Positions 1 through 8,283 are shown, counted from the stretch's first letter. The stretch: 64,000 nt of DNA from JAXMAO01 sp046350375 (GCA_046350375.1 JAXMAO010000003.1:1-64000), one strand, 5' to 3'. Numbers and translations: made by a program. The notes: generated by a model from the letters alone, not told the origin.

Positions 1-1
1 C

Positions 2-1216
2 CGCCACTACTACCAGTTCTCATACACCACTTTTCCCCTGGGCACGCCCATCCTCACCTACACCGGCGAGCTCGACGAGTGGCAGCAGGCCGAGCGCTCG
101 GCGCTCTCTCAGATGATCGTCTCCGCCGGCGAGCACCCGGCCGGCGAAAATCCGAACGCGATCAATCTCTCCACGTCCCCCGCCGCGCTGCCGGCCGGCG
201 GACTGCTGGTGCTGGCGAACCTGGTCGGTCCGGGCACGGTGCGGCGCGTCTGCGTTCTTCCGGCGTCGCTCGACAATGCTTCGCTCGACGGGGCGCGGCT
301 CCGCGTCTGGCTCGACAATGCGCTTTCCGCCGCCATCGACGTGCCGCTGTCCGAGTTCTTCGGCGCCGGCCACGCTCGTGCCAGTTATCGCGGGTTGCCG
401 CTGGGGACGAACTCGGCCGACGGCTTCTACTGCTATTGGCCGATGCCGTTCCGCAGCGCCATTCGAATCGAGCTGGTTGCGCCGCCGGCGCAGCCGCTCG
501 AGCTCGCTTCCGCCCGGGTGGAATACGAGCCCGGCCCGATCGGCCAGCAGGCCTGCTACCTGCACGCCACGCGGACGGTCACCGTTCAGGACGGCCAGCA
601 GACCTGCCACAGCCTGCTCTCGGCCAGCGGCCGCGGCCACTACGTCGGCAACCTGCTCTACACCCAGTCGCCGACCAATTCGTTCTCGATGCTCGAGGCC
701 GACGAGCTGATTGCGATCGACGGCGTGTGGCGCATCAACGGTACCGGCACCGAGGACGCCTACAACGGCGGCTACTACTACAACTGGGTCCGCACCGTCG
801 ACGGCGAGCCCGAAGGCGAGCGGCCGCGCTCCGCGACGCGGGCCCTGTCGGGCGTGCTCTTCGTCGATCGCAATGGGAACAACAACACCGCGCGGGCCGA
901 CCAGTATCGCTGGATGATCGCCGACCGGGTTCCGTTCGAGCAGTCGATCAACGCCTGCATGGAGTTTCAGTATTACTACGCCGGCGTGGGCACGCGCTGG
1001 ACTTCGGTCGCCTTCTGGTACCAGCAGCCGGCGCTCCGCGGAGACCTCGACGACGACGGCGACGTCGACGCTGACGATGCGGCCATCTTCTGCGCCGCGC
1101 TGCTGGGGCGCAACGGCCCGGCATTCGTCGCGTCGCGTGCCGACCTCGACGGCAACGGCGCGGTCGATGGCGACGACATCGCGCAATTCATCGCCGCGCG
1201 GAACGAGCCCCCGTGA
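2..1216 (+). CDS. Secreted DUF2961/GH172-like protein, 3' part, with dockerin-like tail
   Basis: The reading frame is already open at the window edge, so only the last 404 residues are visible and the start and any signal peptide are missing. The visible part matches the DUF2961 fold, the family now called glycoside hydrolase family 172: aromatic-rich strands, an N-G-T-G-T-E-D-A-Y-N-G-G-Y motif near the middle and a Y-Y-Y-A-G-V segment before the tail. The last ~59 residues carry two calcium-loop repeats, D-L-D-D-D-G-D-V-D-A-D-D and D-L-D-G-N-G-A-V-D-G-D-D, each followed by a short helix, as in dockerin-type EF-hands. Known GH172 members act on fructofuranoside or arabinofuranoside linkages; the substrate here cannot be read. 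An exported carbohydrate-active enzyme is the likely role. Its 3' end faces the minus-strand lutC. Confidence 0.75.
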   Translation, partial: RHYYQFSYTTFPLGTPILTYTGELDEWQQAERSALSQMIVSAGEHPAGENPNAINLSTSPAALPAGGLLVLANLVGPGTVRRVCVLPASLDNASLDGARLRVWLDNALSAAIDVPLSEFFGAGHARASYRGLPLGTNSADGFYCYWPMPFRSAIRIELVAPPAQPLELASARVEYEPGPIGQQACYLHATRTVTVQDGQQTCHSLLSASGRGHYVGNLLYTQSPTNSFSMLEADELIAIDGVWRINGTGTEDAYNGGYYYNWVRTVDGEPEGERPRSATRALSGVLFVDRNGNNNTARADQYRWMIADRVPFEQSINACMEFQYYYAGVGTRWTSVAFWYQQPALRGDLDDDGDVDADDAAIFCAALLGRNGPAFVASRADLDGNGAVDGDDIAQFIAARNEPP

Positions 1217-1225
1217 TCCGCCGTC

Positions 1226-1885
1226 TCACTCCGCCGCCAGCACCGCCTCACGCAGCGCGGTCCACTCCAGCGTCGTCCGGCTCAGCACTACCCGCAGCCG
1301 CCGCGGCCCGTGGGCCGGCACCACCAGCAGCTTCTCGATGTCCGCCGTCCGGCTGCACCCGCTGATGCACACCTGGTAGCCGCCCGCGCGTCCCGACGCC
1401 CGCCACGCCGGCAGCGCCGCATAGAACTCCGCCAGGTCGCCCACCAGGCACGACTCGTCGCACACCACGATGTGCGTGTCGACCAGCAGCGACGAGACGC
1501 CGCCGGCCCGTCCCGGCAGATCGACCACCACGCTGCCCGTGTCGGCAATCAGCGCCAGCGCCGGCGTGACGCCGAATGGCCGGTCGCACGGCGGGTCGGG
1601 CGAATCGCCGAACCAGTGCACCTCGTCGCGCCGCGCGCCGCCCAGCAGCTCGCGCACGACCGCGACCGCTTCGGCCGGTCCGGCGACGCGCACCACCGCC
1701 GGCTCGCCGTCGCCCGGACCGCGCAGCGCATCCAGCCGAGCGGCGAACTGCAACGCAAGCTCATCCGGCCCGGGCGGCCCGCGGCCACTCGCCGCGCCGC
1801 GTGCGGCGTCATCCGCGCCGGGCAGTTCCACCCGCGGCAGCCGCGCAGCGATCTGCCGGATCCGCTCAATCGGCGCTCGGTCCAT
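1226..1885 (-). CDS. lutC: LutC, LUD-domain lactate utilization protein
   Basis: A 219-residue LUD-domain (formerly DUF162) protein, the third subunit of the LutABC lactate oxidation system. Family features are V-H-W-F-G-D-S near residue 85, a G-V-T-P-A-L-A-L-I-A-D-T-G-S-V block, and the C-terminal G-C-S-R-T-A-D-I-E signature. The ATG at 1885 was chosen because it lies 20 bp inside the 3' end of lutB, the usual coupling, and because translation upstream of it has no family similarity. It is last in the minus-strand lutA-lutB-lutC order. The complex is thought to oxidise L-lactate to pyruvate in the cytoplasm through iron-sulfur centres. LudP-type proteins with other hydroxyacid substrates cannot be excluded. 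Confidence 0.85.
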   Translation of the reverse strand: MDRAPIERIRQIAARLPRVELPGADDAARGAASGRGPPGPDELALQFAARLDALRGPGDGEPAVVRVAGPAEAVAVVRELLGGARRDEVHWFGDSPDPPCDRPFGVTPALALIADTGSVVVDLPGRAGGVSSLLVDTHIVVCDESCLVGDLAEFYAALPAWRASGRAGGYQVCISGCSRTADIEKLLVVPAHGPRRLRVVLSRTTLEWTALREAVLAAE

Positions 1886-3272
1886 GCGTGCGACTCCACC
1901 ACTGTCCGAACGACTCGCGCGCCGCGCGCGGCATCTCCCGACCCTGGCTCCAGCGCCACCCGACCGGAAGCAGCTGCGCCAGCGCATCGATCAGCCACGC
2001 CGGCGGACGCAGTGCCCGGTACACCCGCGGATGGTCCATCCACCAGCTCCACGCCCGCAGCGCCGCCCGCTTGGCCACGCCGATCTGCCCGGCGCCGGCC
2101 AGCCGCTGGCGCCATTCGAGCAGTCGCTCGTGCAGTGGAATCGCCACCGGGCAGGTCTCGCTGCACGCCCCGCACAGCGAGCTGGCGAACGGCAGCGCGC
2201 CGTACCACTCCACGCCGCGCAGGTGCGGCTGAAGCACCGCGCCGATCGGCCCGGGATAGACCCCGCCATACGCATGCCCCGACACCTGCCGATAGACCGG
2301 GCAGACGTTCATGCACGCCCCGCAGCGAATGCACGACAGCAGGTCGTACTGCCTGGGGTCGGCCAGCACCCGCGTCCGGCCGTTGTCGAGCAGCACGATC
2401 TCCAGCCGGCCGATCGGCCGGTGCAGCAGCGAGACGTACGTCGTCTGGCGCTGCCCCGTGGCGGAGACCGGCAGCAGCGTGAGGAACAGCCCCAGGTCGG
2501 CCAGGCGCGGGATGAGCTTGTCGATGCCGACGATCGCCACGTGCGTCCGCGGCAGCGCCGTGGACAGGCGGATGTTGCCCTCGTTCTCCACCAGCACCAG
2601 CGAGCCGCTCTCGGCGACGGCGAAGTTCGCTCCGCTGACGCCCAGGTCGGCCGACAGGAACCGCCCCCGCAGCGCCTTTCGGGCCGCGCCCACCAGCTCG
2701 GCCGCCCGGGCGCGGCGCGCCGCGTCGTCGGCCAGCGGCGCCGTCGAAGGCGACGCGATGCCGGCGCGGACCAGCAGTTCGTCGATCTGCTCGATCGACC
2801 AGTCGATCACCGGCGCGGTGACGTGGCTCGGCGGAACTCCGGCAAGCTGGCAGATCATCTCCCCGAAGTCGGTCTCGATCGGCACGATGCCGGCCGCCGC
2901 CAGCGCCGCGTTGATCTCGACCTCCTCGCCGGTCATCGTTTTGGCCTTCGCGACCCCGCTGCGCGCCGACCGCCCGCGCCACCTCGATCACCCGCCGCGC
3001 GCCGCCGCCGCGTCGTCGGCCCAGGTGACCGTCGCGCCGGCCGCCTCGGCCGCCGACACGAACTGTTCGAAGTAGCGGTCGAGATTCGCCAGCACGTGCA
3101 GCTTGATCTGCCGCGCGCTGCCGCAGTGCGCCTCCCAGTCGGCCCGCTCCGCCACCGTGCCGTCGCGCTTGTGCGTCGCCTGCGACGTGGGCGGCGCGCA
3201 GCGTCTCGGCCAGCCCGGGCTGGTCGATCCGCCGCCGCACGGCCGCTTCAAACTCTCGAGCGGCAGGTTCAC
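1866..3272 (-). pseudogene. lutB: LutB, iron-sulfur subunit of lactate utilization complex, frameshifted 5' region
   Basis: Expected start is the GTG at 3272, overlapping the lutA stop as GTGA. Family-like residues then move between frames. A stretch R-E-F-E-A-A-V-R-R-R-I-D-Q-P-G-L-A-E-T-L (about 3255-3195) is one frame off; T-H-K-R-D-G-T-V through W-A-D-D-A-A-A-A is back in the start frame; that frame then meets TGA at 2990-2988; V-I-E-V-A-R-A-V-G-A reads in another frame; and from about 2960 the original frame continues as K-A-K-T-M-T-G-E-E-V. The intact 3' part (from ATG 2936, 356 residues) has the LUD domain plus C-I-R-C-G-A-C-M-N-V-C-P and C-G-A-C-S-E-T-C-P clusters for two [4Fe-4S] centres. 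Either decay or about four single-base assembly indels in GC runs would explain this. Intact lutA and lutC favour assembly error. Confidence 0.75.
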
Positions 3273-3991
3273 GCCGCCGCCTCCGGCCCGGTGTCCCCGG
3301 CCAGCACCTGCGCCACGTGCAGCACCCGCAGCCGCGCGTCGCGTCGCGCCAGCAGCCCGCCGAGCTGCATCAGGCAGCTCGACTCGGGCGAGATCAGGCT
3401 GTCGACGCCCGCCGCCTGCAGCTCGCGAACCTTCGGCTCCCCCATCGCGCACGACAGCTCGGGATAGTTCACCGAAAACAGCCCGCCGAATCCGCAGCAC
3501 TCCGCTTCTGTCGGCAGCGGCACGCAGGTCAGCCCGCGCACCGCCGCCACCACCGCCCGCACGTGCCCCGCGCCGCCCAGCTCGCGCATCAGGTGACACG
3601 GCATGTGCAGCGCCGCCCGCGCCGCGAAGCTGGCCCCCACGTCGGCCCGGCCGAGTTGCGTCACCAGGAATTCGCACAGCTCGAAGACGCGCCGCGTCAC
3701 GCCCGACGGGTCCGGCGCCAGCCCCGCGTAGTGATGCCGCACCATGCTCACGCACGAGCCCGACGGTGCCACCACCGCGTCATACTTCGCAAACGTCGCA
3801 ATGAACCGCCGCGCCAGCGTCGCCGCCTCCGCCGTGCAGCCGCTGTTGAACGCCGGTTGTCCGCAGCAGGTCTGCCGCACGTCGAACTCGGCCCGCACGC
3901 CGCAGCGCTCCAGCACCGCCAGCGTCGCCCGCGCCACCGCGGGATAGAGCTGGTCGATAAAGCACGGCACGAACAGGCCGACGCGCGCCAT
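3269..3991 (-). CDS. lutA: LutA, CCG-domain lactate utilization protein
   Basis: A 240-residue protein with two cysteine-rich CCG domains: T-C-C-G-Q-P at residues 41-46 and E-C-C-G-F-G-G-L-F in the last third. It belongs to the LutA/GlpC/HdrB-type iron-sulfur family and is the first subunit of the LutABC lactate-oxidising system. The ATG at 3991 gives the typical N-terminus (M-A-R-V-G-L-F-V-P-C-F). A -10-like GACAAT ends 7 nt before it, so the transcript may be leaderless. It heads the operon and its stop overlaps the lutB GTG. It is divergent from gmhA with back-to-back promoters. Confidence 0.88.
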   Translation of the reverse strand: MARVGLFVPCFIDQLYPAVARATLAVLERCGVRAEFDVRQTCCGQPAFNSGCTAEAATLARRFIATFAKYDAVVAPSGSCVSMVRHHYAGLAPDPSGVTRRVFELCEFLVTQLGRADVGASFAARAALHMPCHLMRELGGAGHVRAVVAAVRGLTCVPLPTEAECCGFGGLFSVNYPELSCAMGEPKVRELQAAGVDSLISPESSCLMQLGGLLARRDARLRVLHVAQVLAGDTGPEAAA

Positions 3992-3998
3992 TCGGCCG

Positions 3999-4027
3999 AT
4001 TGTCCTGCCCGCGCCGGCGACCGACAA
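3999..4027 (-). promoter_or_regulatory. Putative lutA promoter (leaderless)
   Basis: On the minus strand TTGTCG (4027-4022), a 17-bp spacer and GACAAT (4004-3999). The -10 ends 7 nt before the lutA ATG at 3991. Position and similarity to other starts in the window are the evidence. Confidence 0.45.
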
Positions 4028-4037
4028 GCCGCGCCGA

Positions 4038-4066
4038 TTGACGCCGCGCCGCCGCCGGCACATCAT
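4038..4066 (+). promoter_or_regulatory. Putative gmhA promoter (leaderless)
   Basis: TTGACG (4038-4043), a 17-bp spacer and CATCAT (4061-4066), then 7 nt to the gmhA ATG at 4074. The -35 is good and the -10 is weak. It starts 11 bp from the -35 of the divergent lutA promoter. Confidence 0.45.
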
Positions 4067-4073
4067 CGCGCGC

Positions 4074-4694
4074 ATGTCCGCCCCGACCGCCGATCCGCGC
4101 GCCACAATGCTGGCCTCGCTCGAGGCCGCCGGCCGACTGGTCACCGCGCTGCGCGGCCGCGCCGAGCTGCTCGAACGCATCGCCGCGCTGCTGCTCGAAA
4201 CGCTCCGCGCCGGGCGGACCATTCTCACCTGCGGCAACGGCGGCTCCTCCGCCGAGGCGCTCCACCTGGCCGAGGAAATGCTCGGTCGCTACCAGCCCAG
4301 CCCGGACCGGCCCGGCCTCGCGGCCATCAGCCTCTGCGCCGACGCCTGCGCCATCACCTGCATCGCCAACGACTTCGGCTTCGAGGAGATCTTCGCCCGC
4401 CAGGTCACCGCCCTCGGCCGACCCGGCGACACCCTGGTCGCCCTCTCCACCAGCGGCCGCAGCCCCAACATCCTCCGCGCCCTCGAGCGCGCCCGCGCCG
4501 CCGGCCTGCGCACCGTCGGCCTGCTCGGCCCCGCCCACAGCCCGGCCGAACCGCTGTGCGACCTGGCGCTCACCCTCGACGACCTGCCCAGCGCCCGCGT
4601 GCAGGAAGGGCACCTGATCGCCATTCACCTGTTCCTGGATTACATCGACCGCGCCGTGGCCGCCGCCGCGCGGCCCATCAATCGGCGTGAATGA
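4074..4694 (+). CDS. gmhA: GmhA, sedoheptulose-7-phosphate isomerase
   Basis: A 206-residue SIS-domain protein, slightly longer than typical GmhA (~190). It has the phosphosugar loop C-G-N-G-G-S-S-A (53-60), H64 and E67 in the H-L-A-E-E helix, the S-T-S-G-R-S-P-N loop and the C-terminal Q-E-G-H-L-I-A-I-H helix with the catalytic-type histidine. It converts sedoheptulose 7-phosphate to D-glycero-D-manno-heptose 7-phosphate, the first step to nucleotide-activated heptose, in the cytoplasm. hddA, hddC and gmhB lie next to it on the other strand. Its 3' end overlaps that of hddA by 17 bp. The ATG at 4074 fits the family start and the promoter spacing. Confidence 0.9.
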   Translation: MSAPTADPRATMLASLEAAGRLVTALRGRAELLERIAALLLETLRAGRTILTCGNGGSSAEALHLAEEMLGRYQPSPDRPGLAAISLCADACAITCIANDFGFEEIFARQVTALGRPGDTLVALSTSGRSPNILRALERARAAGLRTVGLLGPAHSPAEPLCDLALTLDDLPSARVQEGHLIAIHLFLDYIDRAVAAAARPINRRE

Positions 4695-5661
4695 TCCGGC
4701 TGCCCGGCGAGCCGATCCGCACCGGCACCTGGGGAAACTGCGACAGCGCCGCGCTCACCGCCGCGCGCCGCTCCGGCGGCACGAAGAACAGCAGGAACCC
4801 GCCGCCCCCCGCCCCCAGCAGCTTGCCGCCCAGCGCGCCGGCGTCGCGCCCGCGCTGATAGAGCTGGTCGATGCGCTCGTTCGACACGGCCGAGTCCAGC
4901 GAGCGTTTCTCGACCCAGGCGCGGTGCAGCAGCTCGCCGAACGGCGCCAGCGTGCCGCTGCCGGTCAGAATGCGGAACCCCTCGTCCACGTGCGTCCGCA
5001 TCCGCACCAGCCGCTCGGCGTTGTCGTCGACCCGCGCCAGTTGCCGCGCGATCACCTCCTCGGCCTTGCGCTTCACCTGCGTGAACACCAGCAGCAGGCA
5101 GCGCTGCAGCTCGTCGCGCCGCTCGTGCGACAGCGGCAGCCGGTGGACGACGATGTCGTCCTCGGCGCGGAACTCGACCAGGTTCAGACCGCCGACCGCG
5201 GCGAACGTCTGGTCCTGCAAGCCGACGTTCTCCTTCAGCACGCCCCGCTCGATCTGAATCGCCCGGTACGCCAGCTCCATCCCCTGCAGCAGCTGCCCGC
5301 GGAACGCATGCAGCGCCTGCAGCAGCGCCACGACGAACGTCGACGAGCTGCCCAGCCCCGTGAACGCCGGCAGGTCGGCGTTCGACGACAGCTCGATGTC
5401 GCGCTCGATGCCGCAGTGACGCAGACACTCGCGGAACGGCGTGTGCTGGATGTCGTCCAGGCCGTGCACCAGCTCGTTGCGGCTGTACGAAATCCGCAGG
5501 CGGTAGTCGTGCAGCTCGCTGTAGAACCGAAACGCGGAGATCGAAATCGCCTTGTCGATCGCCGCGCCCAGCACCGCGCCGCTGCCGTGCCGGAAGAAGG
5601 CCGGATAGTCCGTTCCGCCGCCCAGGAAGCTGATCCGCAGCGGCGCCTTGGTGATGATCAT
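4678..5661 (-). CDS. hddA: HddA, D-glycero-alpha-D-manno-heptose-7-phosphate kinase
   Basis: A 327-residue GHMP-superfamily kinase. N-terminal A-P-L-R-I-S-F-L-G-G-G-T-D-Y (6-19) is the motif of heptose/fucose-type sugar kinases. The ATP loop L-P-A-F-T-G-L-G-S-S-S-T-F lies at 97-109, and motif 3, K-L-L-G-A-G-G-G-G-F, near 285. It phosphorylates heptose 7-phosphate at C1 in the alpha configuration, which commits the route to GDP-heptose rather than the ADP-heptose of LPS core. The ATG at 5661 overlaps the hddC stop as ATGA, so it is translated after hddC. Confidence 0.9.
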   Translation of the reverse strand: MIITKAPLRISFLGGGTDYPAFFRHGSGAVLGAAIDKAISISAFRFYSELHDYRLRISYSRNELVHGLDDIQHTPFRECLRHCGIERDIELSSNADLPAFTGLGSSSTFVVALLQALHAFRGQLLQGMELAYRAIQIERGVLKENVGLQDQTFAAVGGLNLVEFRAEDDIVVHRLPLSHERRDELQRCLLLVFTQVKRKAEEVIARQLARVDDNAERLVRMRTHVDEGFRILTGSGTLAPFGELLHRAWVEKRSLDSAVSNERIDQLYQRGRDAGALGGKLLGAGGGGFLLFFVPPERRAAVSAALSQFPQVPVRIGSPGSRIIHAD

Positions 5662-6401
5662 GCCCGCTCCTTGCCGCGCAGGTGGGCCCGCGCGAACGCC
5701 TCGGCCGCCGCCAGGCTCTCGGGCGTGCCGATGTCGAGAAACGGCGCGTCGGTCTCGTGCACGCCGATCCGCCGGCCCGCCGACACCAGCGCCGGAAACA
5801 CGTCGCGCTCCAGGCTCAGCGGCCGCCGCGAATCAAAGCCGCGCACCACCGCGTCCGACAACAGGTAGACGCCCGCGTTGATCACCCCCGCGCCGGGTCG
5901 CTTCTCGTGAAACCCGCGCAGCCACCCGTCGGCATCAATCTCCAGCGAGCCGAAGCGCCCCGTGTCGGCCACGCGCACGCCCACGACCAGCGCGTCCATT
6001 CCGCCGGCCTGCCACCGCGCCACTGCCGCCGACAGCTCCGCCAGCACGATCGAATCGCCGTTCGCCACCACCCACACGCGCGCGGGCGCGCTTTGCGCGC
6101 GGCACTCCGCCACCGCGCCCGCCGTGCCCAGCGGCGCCGATTCGCGAACGCAGGCGATCGTTCGCCCGTCCCGCGGCGCGGCCGCGAAGTATCGCTCAAT
6201 CACTTCCGCCAGGTGGCCGGTCGAGATGACAAATCGCCGCAGCCCCGCCGACGCCAGCCAGTCGATCACCCACGCCAGAAACGGCCGGCCGCCGACCTCG
6301 ATCATCGGCTTGGGCACCTCCGGCCGCAGCGCCGCCACGCGCGTGCCGAAGCCGCCCGCCAGCACCATCGCACACCACGACGAGTCGACGCACGCTGCCA
6401 T
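5658..6401 (-). CDS. hddC: HddC, heptose-1-phosphate guanylyltransferase (sugar nucleotidyltransferase)
   Basis: A 247-residue nucleotidyltransferase. The nucleotide loop V-L-A-G-G-F-G-T-R (13-21) is followed by P-K-P-M-I-E-V-G-G-R-P-F, the metal motif V-A-N-G-D-S and the C-terminal F-L-D-I-G-T-P-E-S. Between hddA and gmhB this is D-glycero-alpha-D-manno-heptose 1-phosphate guanylyltransferase, making GDP-heptose. By fold alone it could be another hexose-1-P nucleotidyltransferase; context decides. The ATG at 6401 was chosen; a TTG at 6437 would add 12 Arg-rich residues not expected in the family. The stop overlaps the hddA start. Confidence 0.85.
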   Translation of the reverse strand: MAACVDSSWCAMVLAGGFGTRVAALRPEVPKPMIEVGGRPFLAWVIDWLASAGLRRFVISTGHLAEVIERYFAAAPRDGRTIACVRESAPLGTAGAVAECRAQSAPARVWVVANGDSIVLAELSAAVARWQAGGMDALVVGVRVADTGRFGSLEIDADGWLRGFHEKRPGAGVINAGVYLLSDAVVRGFDSRRPLSLERDVFPALVSAGRRIGVHETDAPFLDIGTPESLAAAEAFARAHLRGKERA

Positions 6402-6536
6402 CCGCGCCCCGGTTCGGCCGACGGATCGGGCCGCCAAGAAAATGAGCCTCGCTGCGAGGAACGCGGCGAATCGCCGCGCGCTCCAGTGTCCCGTCGCCCG
6501 GCCCGCATCGCAAGCGAAATCCCCGGCCGCGAAACC

Positions 6537-7241
6537 TCAGCCGCGTCCGGCCCGCTCCAGCTCCGGCAGCAGCAGGGCAATCGCCTCCGCCAGCCCGGGC
6601 GCGAATCGCACGCACACCGCGCCGCTGCGCGCCAGCGCCTCGACCGCCGCGCGGTGCTCCCGGCCGTAGCCGCTGTCGACGTGCACCGCGCCGGCCAGCC
6701 CGGCCCGCCGCGCCGCCTCGATGTCGCTCTCGTGGTCGCCGATCAGCCAGCTGTGCGCCAGGTCGAGCCGCAGGTCGCGCGCGGCGCGGCGCAGCATGCC
6801 CGGGTTGGGCTTGCGATCGGGATGGTCCTCGTGGCGAAACGGCCCCTGCCCGTCGGCGTGATGCGGACAGGCATAGACCGCGTCCAGCCACGCCCCGTGC
6901 CCGGCCAGCTGCCGGGCGATCTCCGCCTCGACCGCATCAAACTCCGCCCAGCCGTAGTAACCGCGCGCGATGCCCGCCTGGTTGGTCACCACCGCCACCG
7001 GCACCCCGGCGCGGTTCAGCCGGCCGATCGCCGCCCCGGCGCCCGCCGTCAATCGCACCTCTTCGACGCGGTGCAGATAATCGACGAACTCGATCAGCAC
7101 GCCGTCGCGATCGAGCAGCAGCCCGGCCAGCGGCGGCCGCGCCGCGTCGGGCGCCGCGCGCAGCCAGCGGTGAATGTGGTCGGCGTCGCGCTGGTGAACT
7201 GGCACAGGCCGGCTCCGCGATGCGGCAGCGCGGTTTGCCAT
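6537..7241 (-). CDS. gmhB: GmhB-like D,D-heptose 1,7-bisphosphate phosphatase
   Basis: A 234-residue HAD-superfamily phosphatase of the HisB-N/GmhB type. L-L-L-D-R-D-G-V-L (41-49) supplies nucleophile D44 and acid/base D46; T-N-Q is motif II (86-88); R-K-P-N-P-G-M follows; I-G-D-H-E-S-D-I is motif IV. It removes one phosphate of heptose 1,7-bisphosphate. In the first half of the zinc site C125 and H127 remain (C-P-H-H), but the usual C-x-C before R-K-P is H140-P-D142. The ATG at 7241 was chosen because it is the first start downstream of a TATAGT box. A 135-bp gap separates it from hddC. Confidence 0.85.
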   Translation of the reverse strand: MANRAAASRSRPVPVHQRDADHIHRWLRAAPDAARPPLAGLLLDRDGVLIEFVDYLHRVEEVRLTAGAGAAIGRLNRAGVPVAVVTNQAGIARGYYGWAEFDAVEAEIARQLAGHGAWLDAVYACPHHADGQGPFRHEDHPDRKPNPGMLRRAARDLRLDLAHSWLIGDHESDIEAARRAGLAGAVHVDSGYGREHRAAVEALARSGAVCVRFAPGLAEAIALLLPELERAGRG

Positions 7242-7259
7242 CCGCGCGGCCGCCGAGTA

Positions 7260-7265
7260 ACTATA
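7260..7265 (-). promoter_or_regulatory. -10-like box before gmhB
   Basis: Minus-strand TATAGT (7265-7260), 18 nt before the gmhB ATG. No convincing -35 was found. The same AT-rich patch could serve the divergent gene at 7306. Confidence 0.3.
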
Positions 7266-7294
7266 CCCGCCAGAGCGGGCGACCATCGGCCCGC

Positions 7295-7300
7295 GGAGGG
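7295..7300 (+). promoter_or_regulatory. Ribosome binding site deciding the start at 7306
   Basis: GGAGGG, five bases before GTG 7306. It overlaps the alternative GTG at 7300, which rules that start out. Confidence 0.65.
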
Positions 7301-7305
7301 TGATT

Positions 7306-8244
7306 GTGGCCTGCACCATCCTGGTCACCGGCGGCGCGGGGTACATCGGCTCGGTGCTCGTGCCGGCACTGCTGGCCGAGGGACATCGCGTCCGCGTGCT
7401 CGACAGCTTCATCTTCGGCCAGTCGAGCCTGATGGACTGCTGCGCCAACGAGCGGTTCGAAGTCATCCGCGGCGATGCCCGCGACCGCGAGACGCTGGTC
7501 CAGGCGCTGCGCGGCTGCGACGCCGTCATCCCGCTGGCGGCCCTCGTCGGCGCGCCCATGTGTGCCCGCGATCCCGTCGCCGCGCGCACCGTCAACCTCG
7601 ACGCCATCCGCCTGCTGCTCGAGCTGCGCTCGCGCCAGCAGCGCATCCTCTATCCGACCACCAACAGCGGCTACGGCATCGGCGAGCCCGGCAAGTTCTG
7701 CACCGAGGAAACGCCGCTGCGCCCCATCAGCCTCTACGGCCAGACCAAGGTCGACGCCGAGCGGGCCATCCTCGACGCCGGAACCTGCATCACCTATCGC
7801 CTCGCCACCGTGTTCGGCGCCTCGCCGCGGATGCGCACCGACCTGCTCGTCAACGACTTCGTCAACCGCGCCGTCCACGATCGCGCCCTGCTCATCTTCG
7901 AAGGTCACTTCCGTCGCAACTACATCCACGTCCGCGACGTCGCGCGGGCCTTCCTCCACGGCCTGAACCAGTTCGACCGCCTCGCCGGCCAGGCCTACAA
8001 CGTCGGCCTGTCAGACGCCAACCTCTCCAAGCTCGAACTCTGCGCCGAAATCAAAAAGCAGTTGCCCAAGTTCGTCTACGTCGAAGCCCCCATCGGCGAA
8101 GACCCCGACAAGCGCGATTACATCGTCAGCAACGAGAAGATCGAGCGCACCGGCTTCAAGCCGGCCTACTCGCTCGCCGCCGGCATCGCCGAGCTGATCC
8201 GCGTCTTCACCATCCTGCGGACCGCCGGCTTCGCCAACGTCTGA
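7306..8244 (+). CDS. NAD-dependent sugar epimerase/dehydratase
   Basis: A 312-residue extended short-chain dehydrogenase. The Rossmann motif V-T-G-G-A-G-Y-I-G-S is at the N-terminus, the active-site pair is in S-L-Y-G-Q-T-K (Tyr-x-x-x-Lys), and F-R-R-N-Y-I-H-V-R-D-V-A is the usual sugar-nucleotide pocket segment. It should epimerise, dehydrate or reduce a nucleotide sugar in the cytoplasm; the exact reaction is not readable. The GTG at 7306 is preferred over the in-frame GTG at 7300, because GGAGGG at 7295-7300 sits correctly before 7306 and overlaps 7300. It is divergent from gmhB. Confidence 0.85.
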   Translation: MACTILVTGGAGYIGSVLVPALLAEGHRVRVLDSFIFGQSSLMDCCANERFEVIRGDARDRETLVQALRGCDAVIPLAALVGAPMCARDPVAARTVNLDAIRLLLELRSRQQRILYPTTNSGYGIGEPGKFCTEETPLRPISLYGQTKVDAERAILDAGTCITYRLATVFGASPRMRTDLLVNDFVNRAVHDRALLIFEGHFRRNYIHVRDVARAFLHGLNQFDRLAGQAYNVGLSDANLSKLELCAEIKKQLPKFVYVEAPIGEDPDKRDYIVSNEKIERTGFKPAYSLAAGIAELIRVFTILRTAGFANV

Positions 8245-8283
8245 CCCGCCCGACCCCGCCCGCCGCGCGTCAACCGCCGCCGT

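Noticed and set aside
20..1186. Long minus-strand reading frame opposite the GH172-like gene
   Set aside because: It is a shadow of the real plus-strand gene: Arg/Val/Gly-rich, no domain, and typical of very GC-rich DNA. The same applies to the many other long antisense frames in the window.
3744..4690. Plus-strand frames across lutA into gmhA
   Set aside because: They lack family motifs, whereas lutA (minus strand) and gmhA in its own frame are unambiguous.
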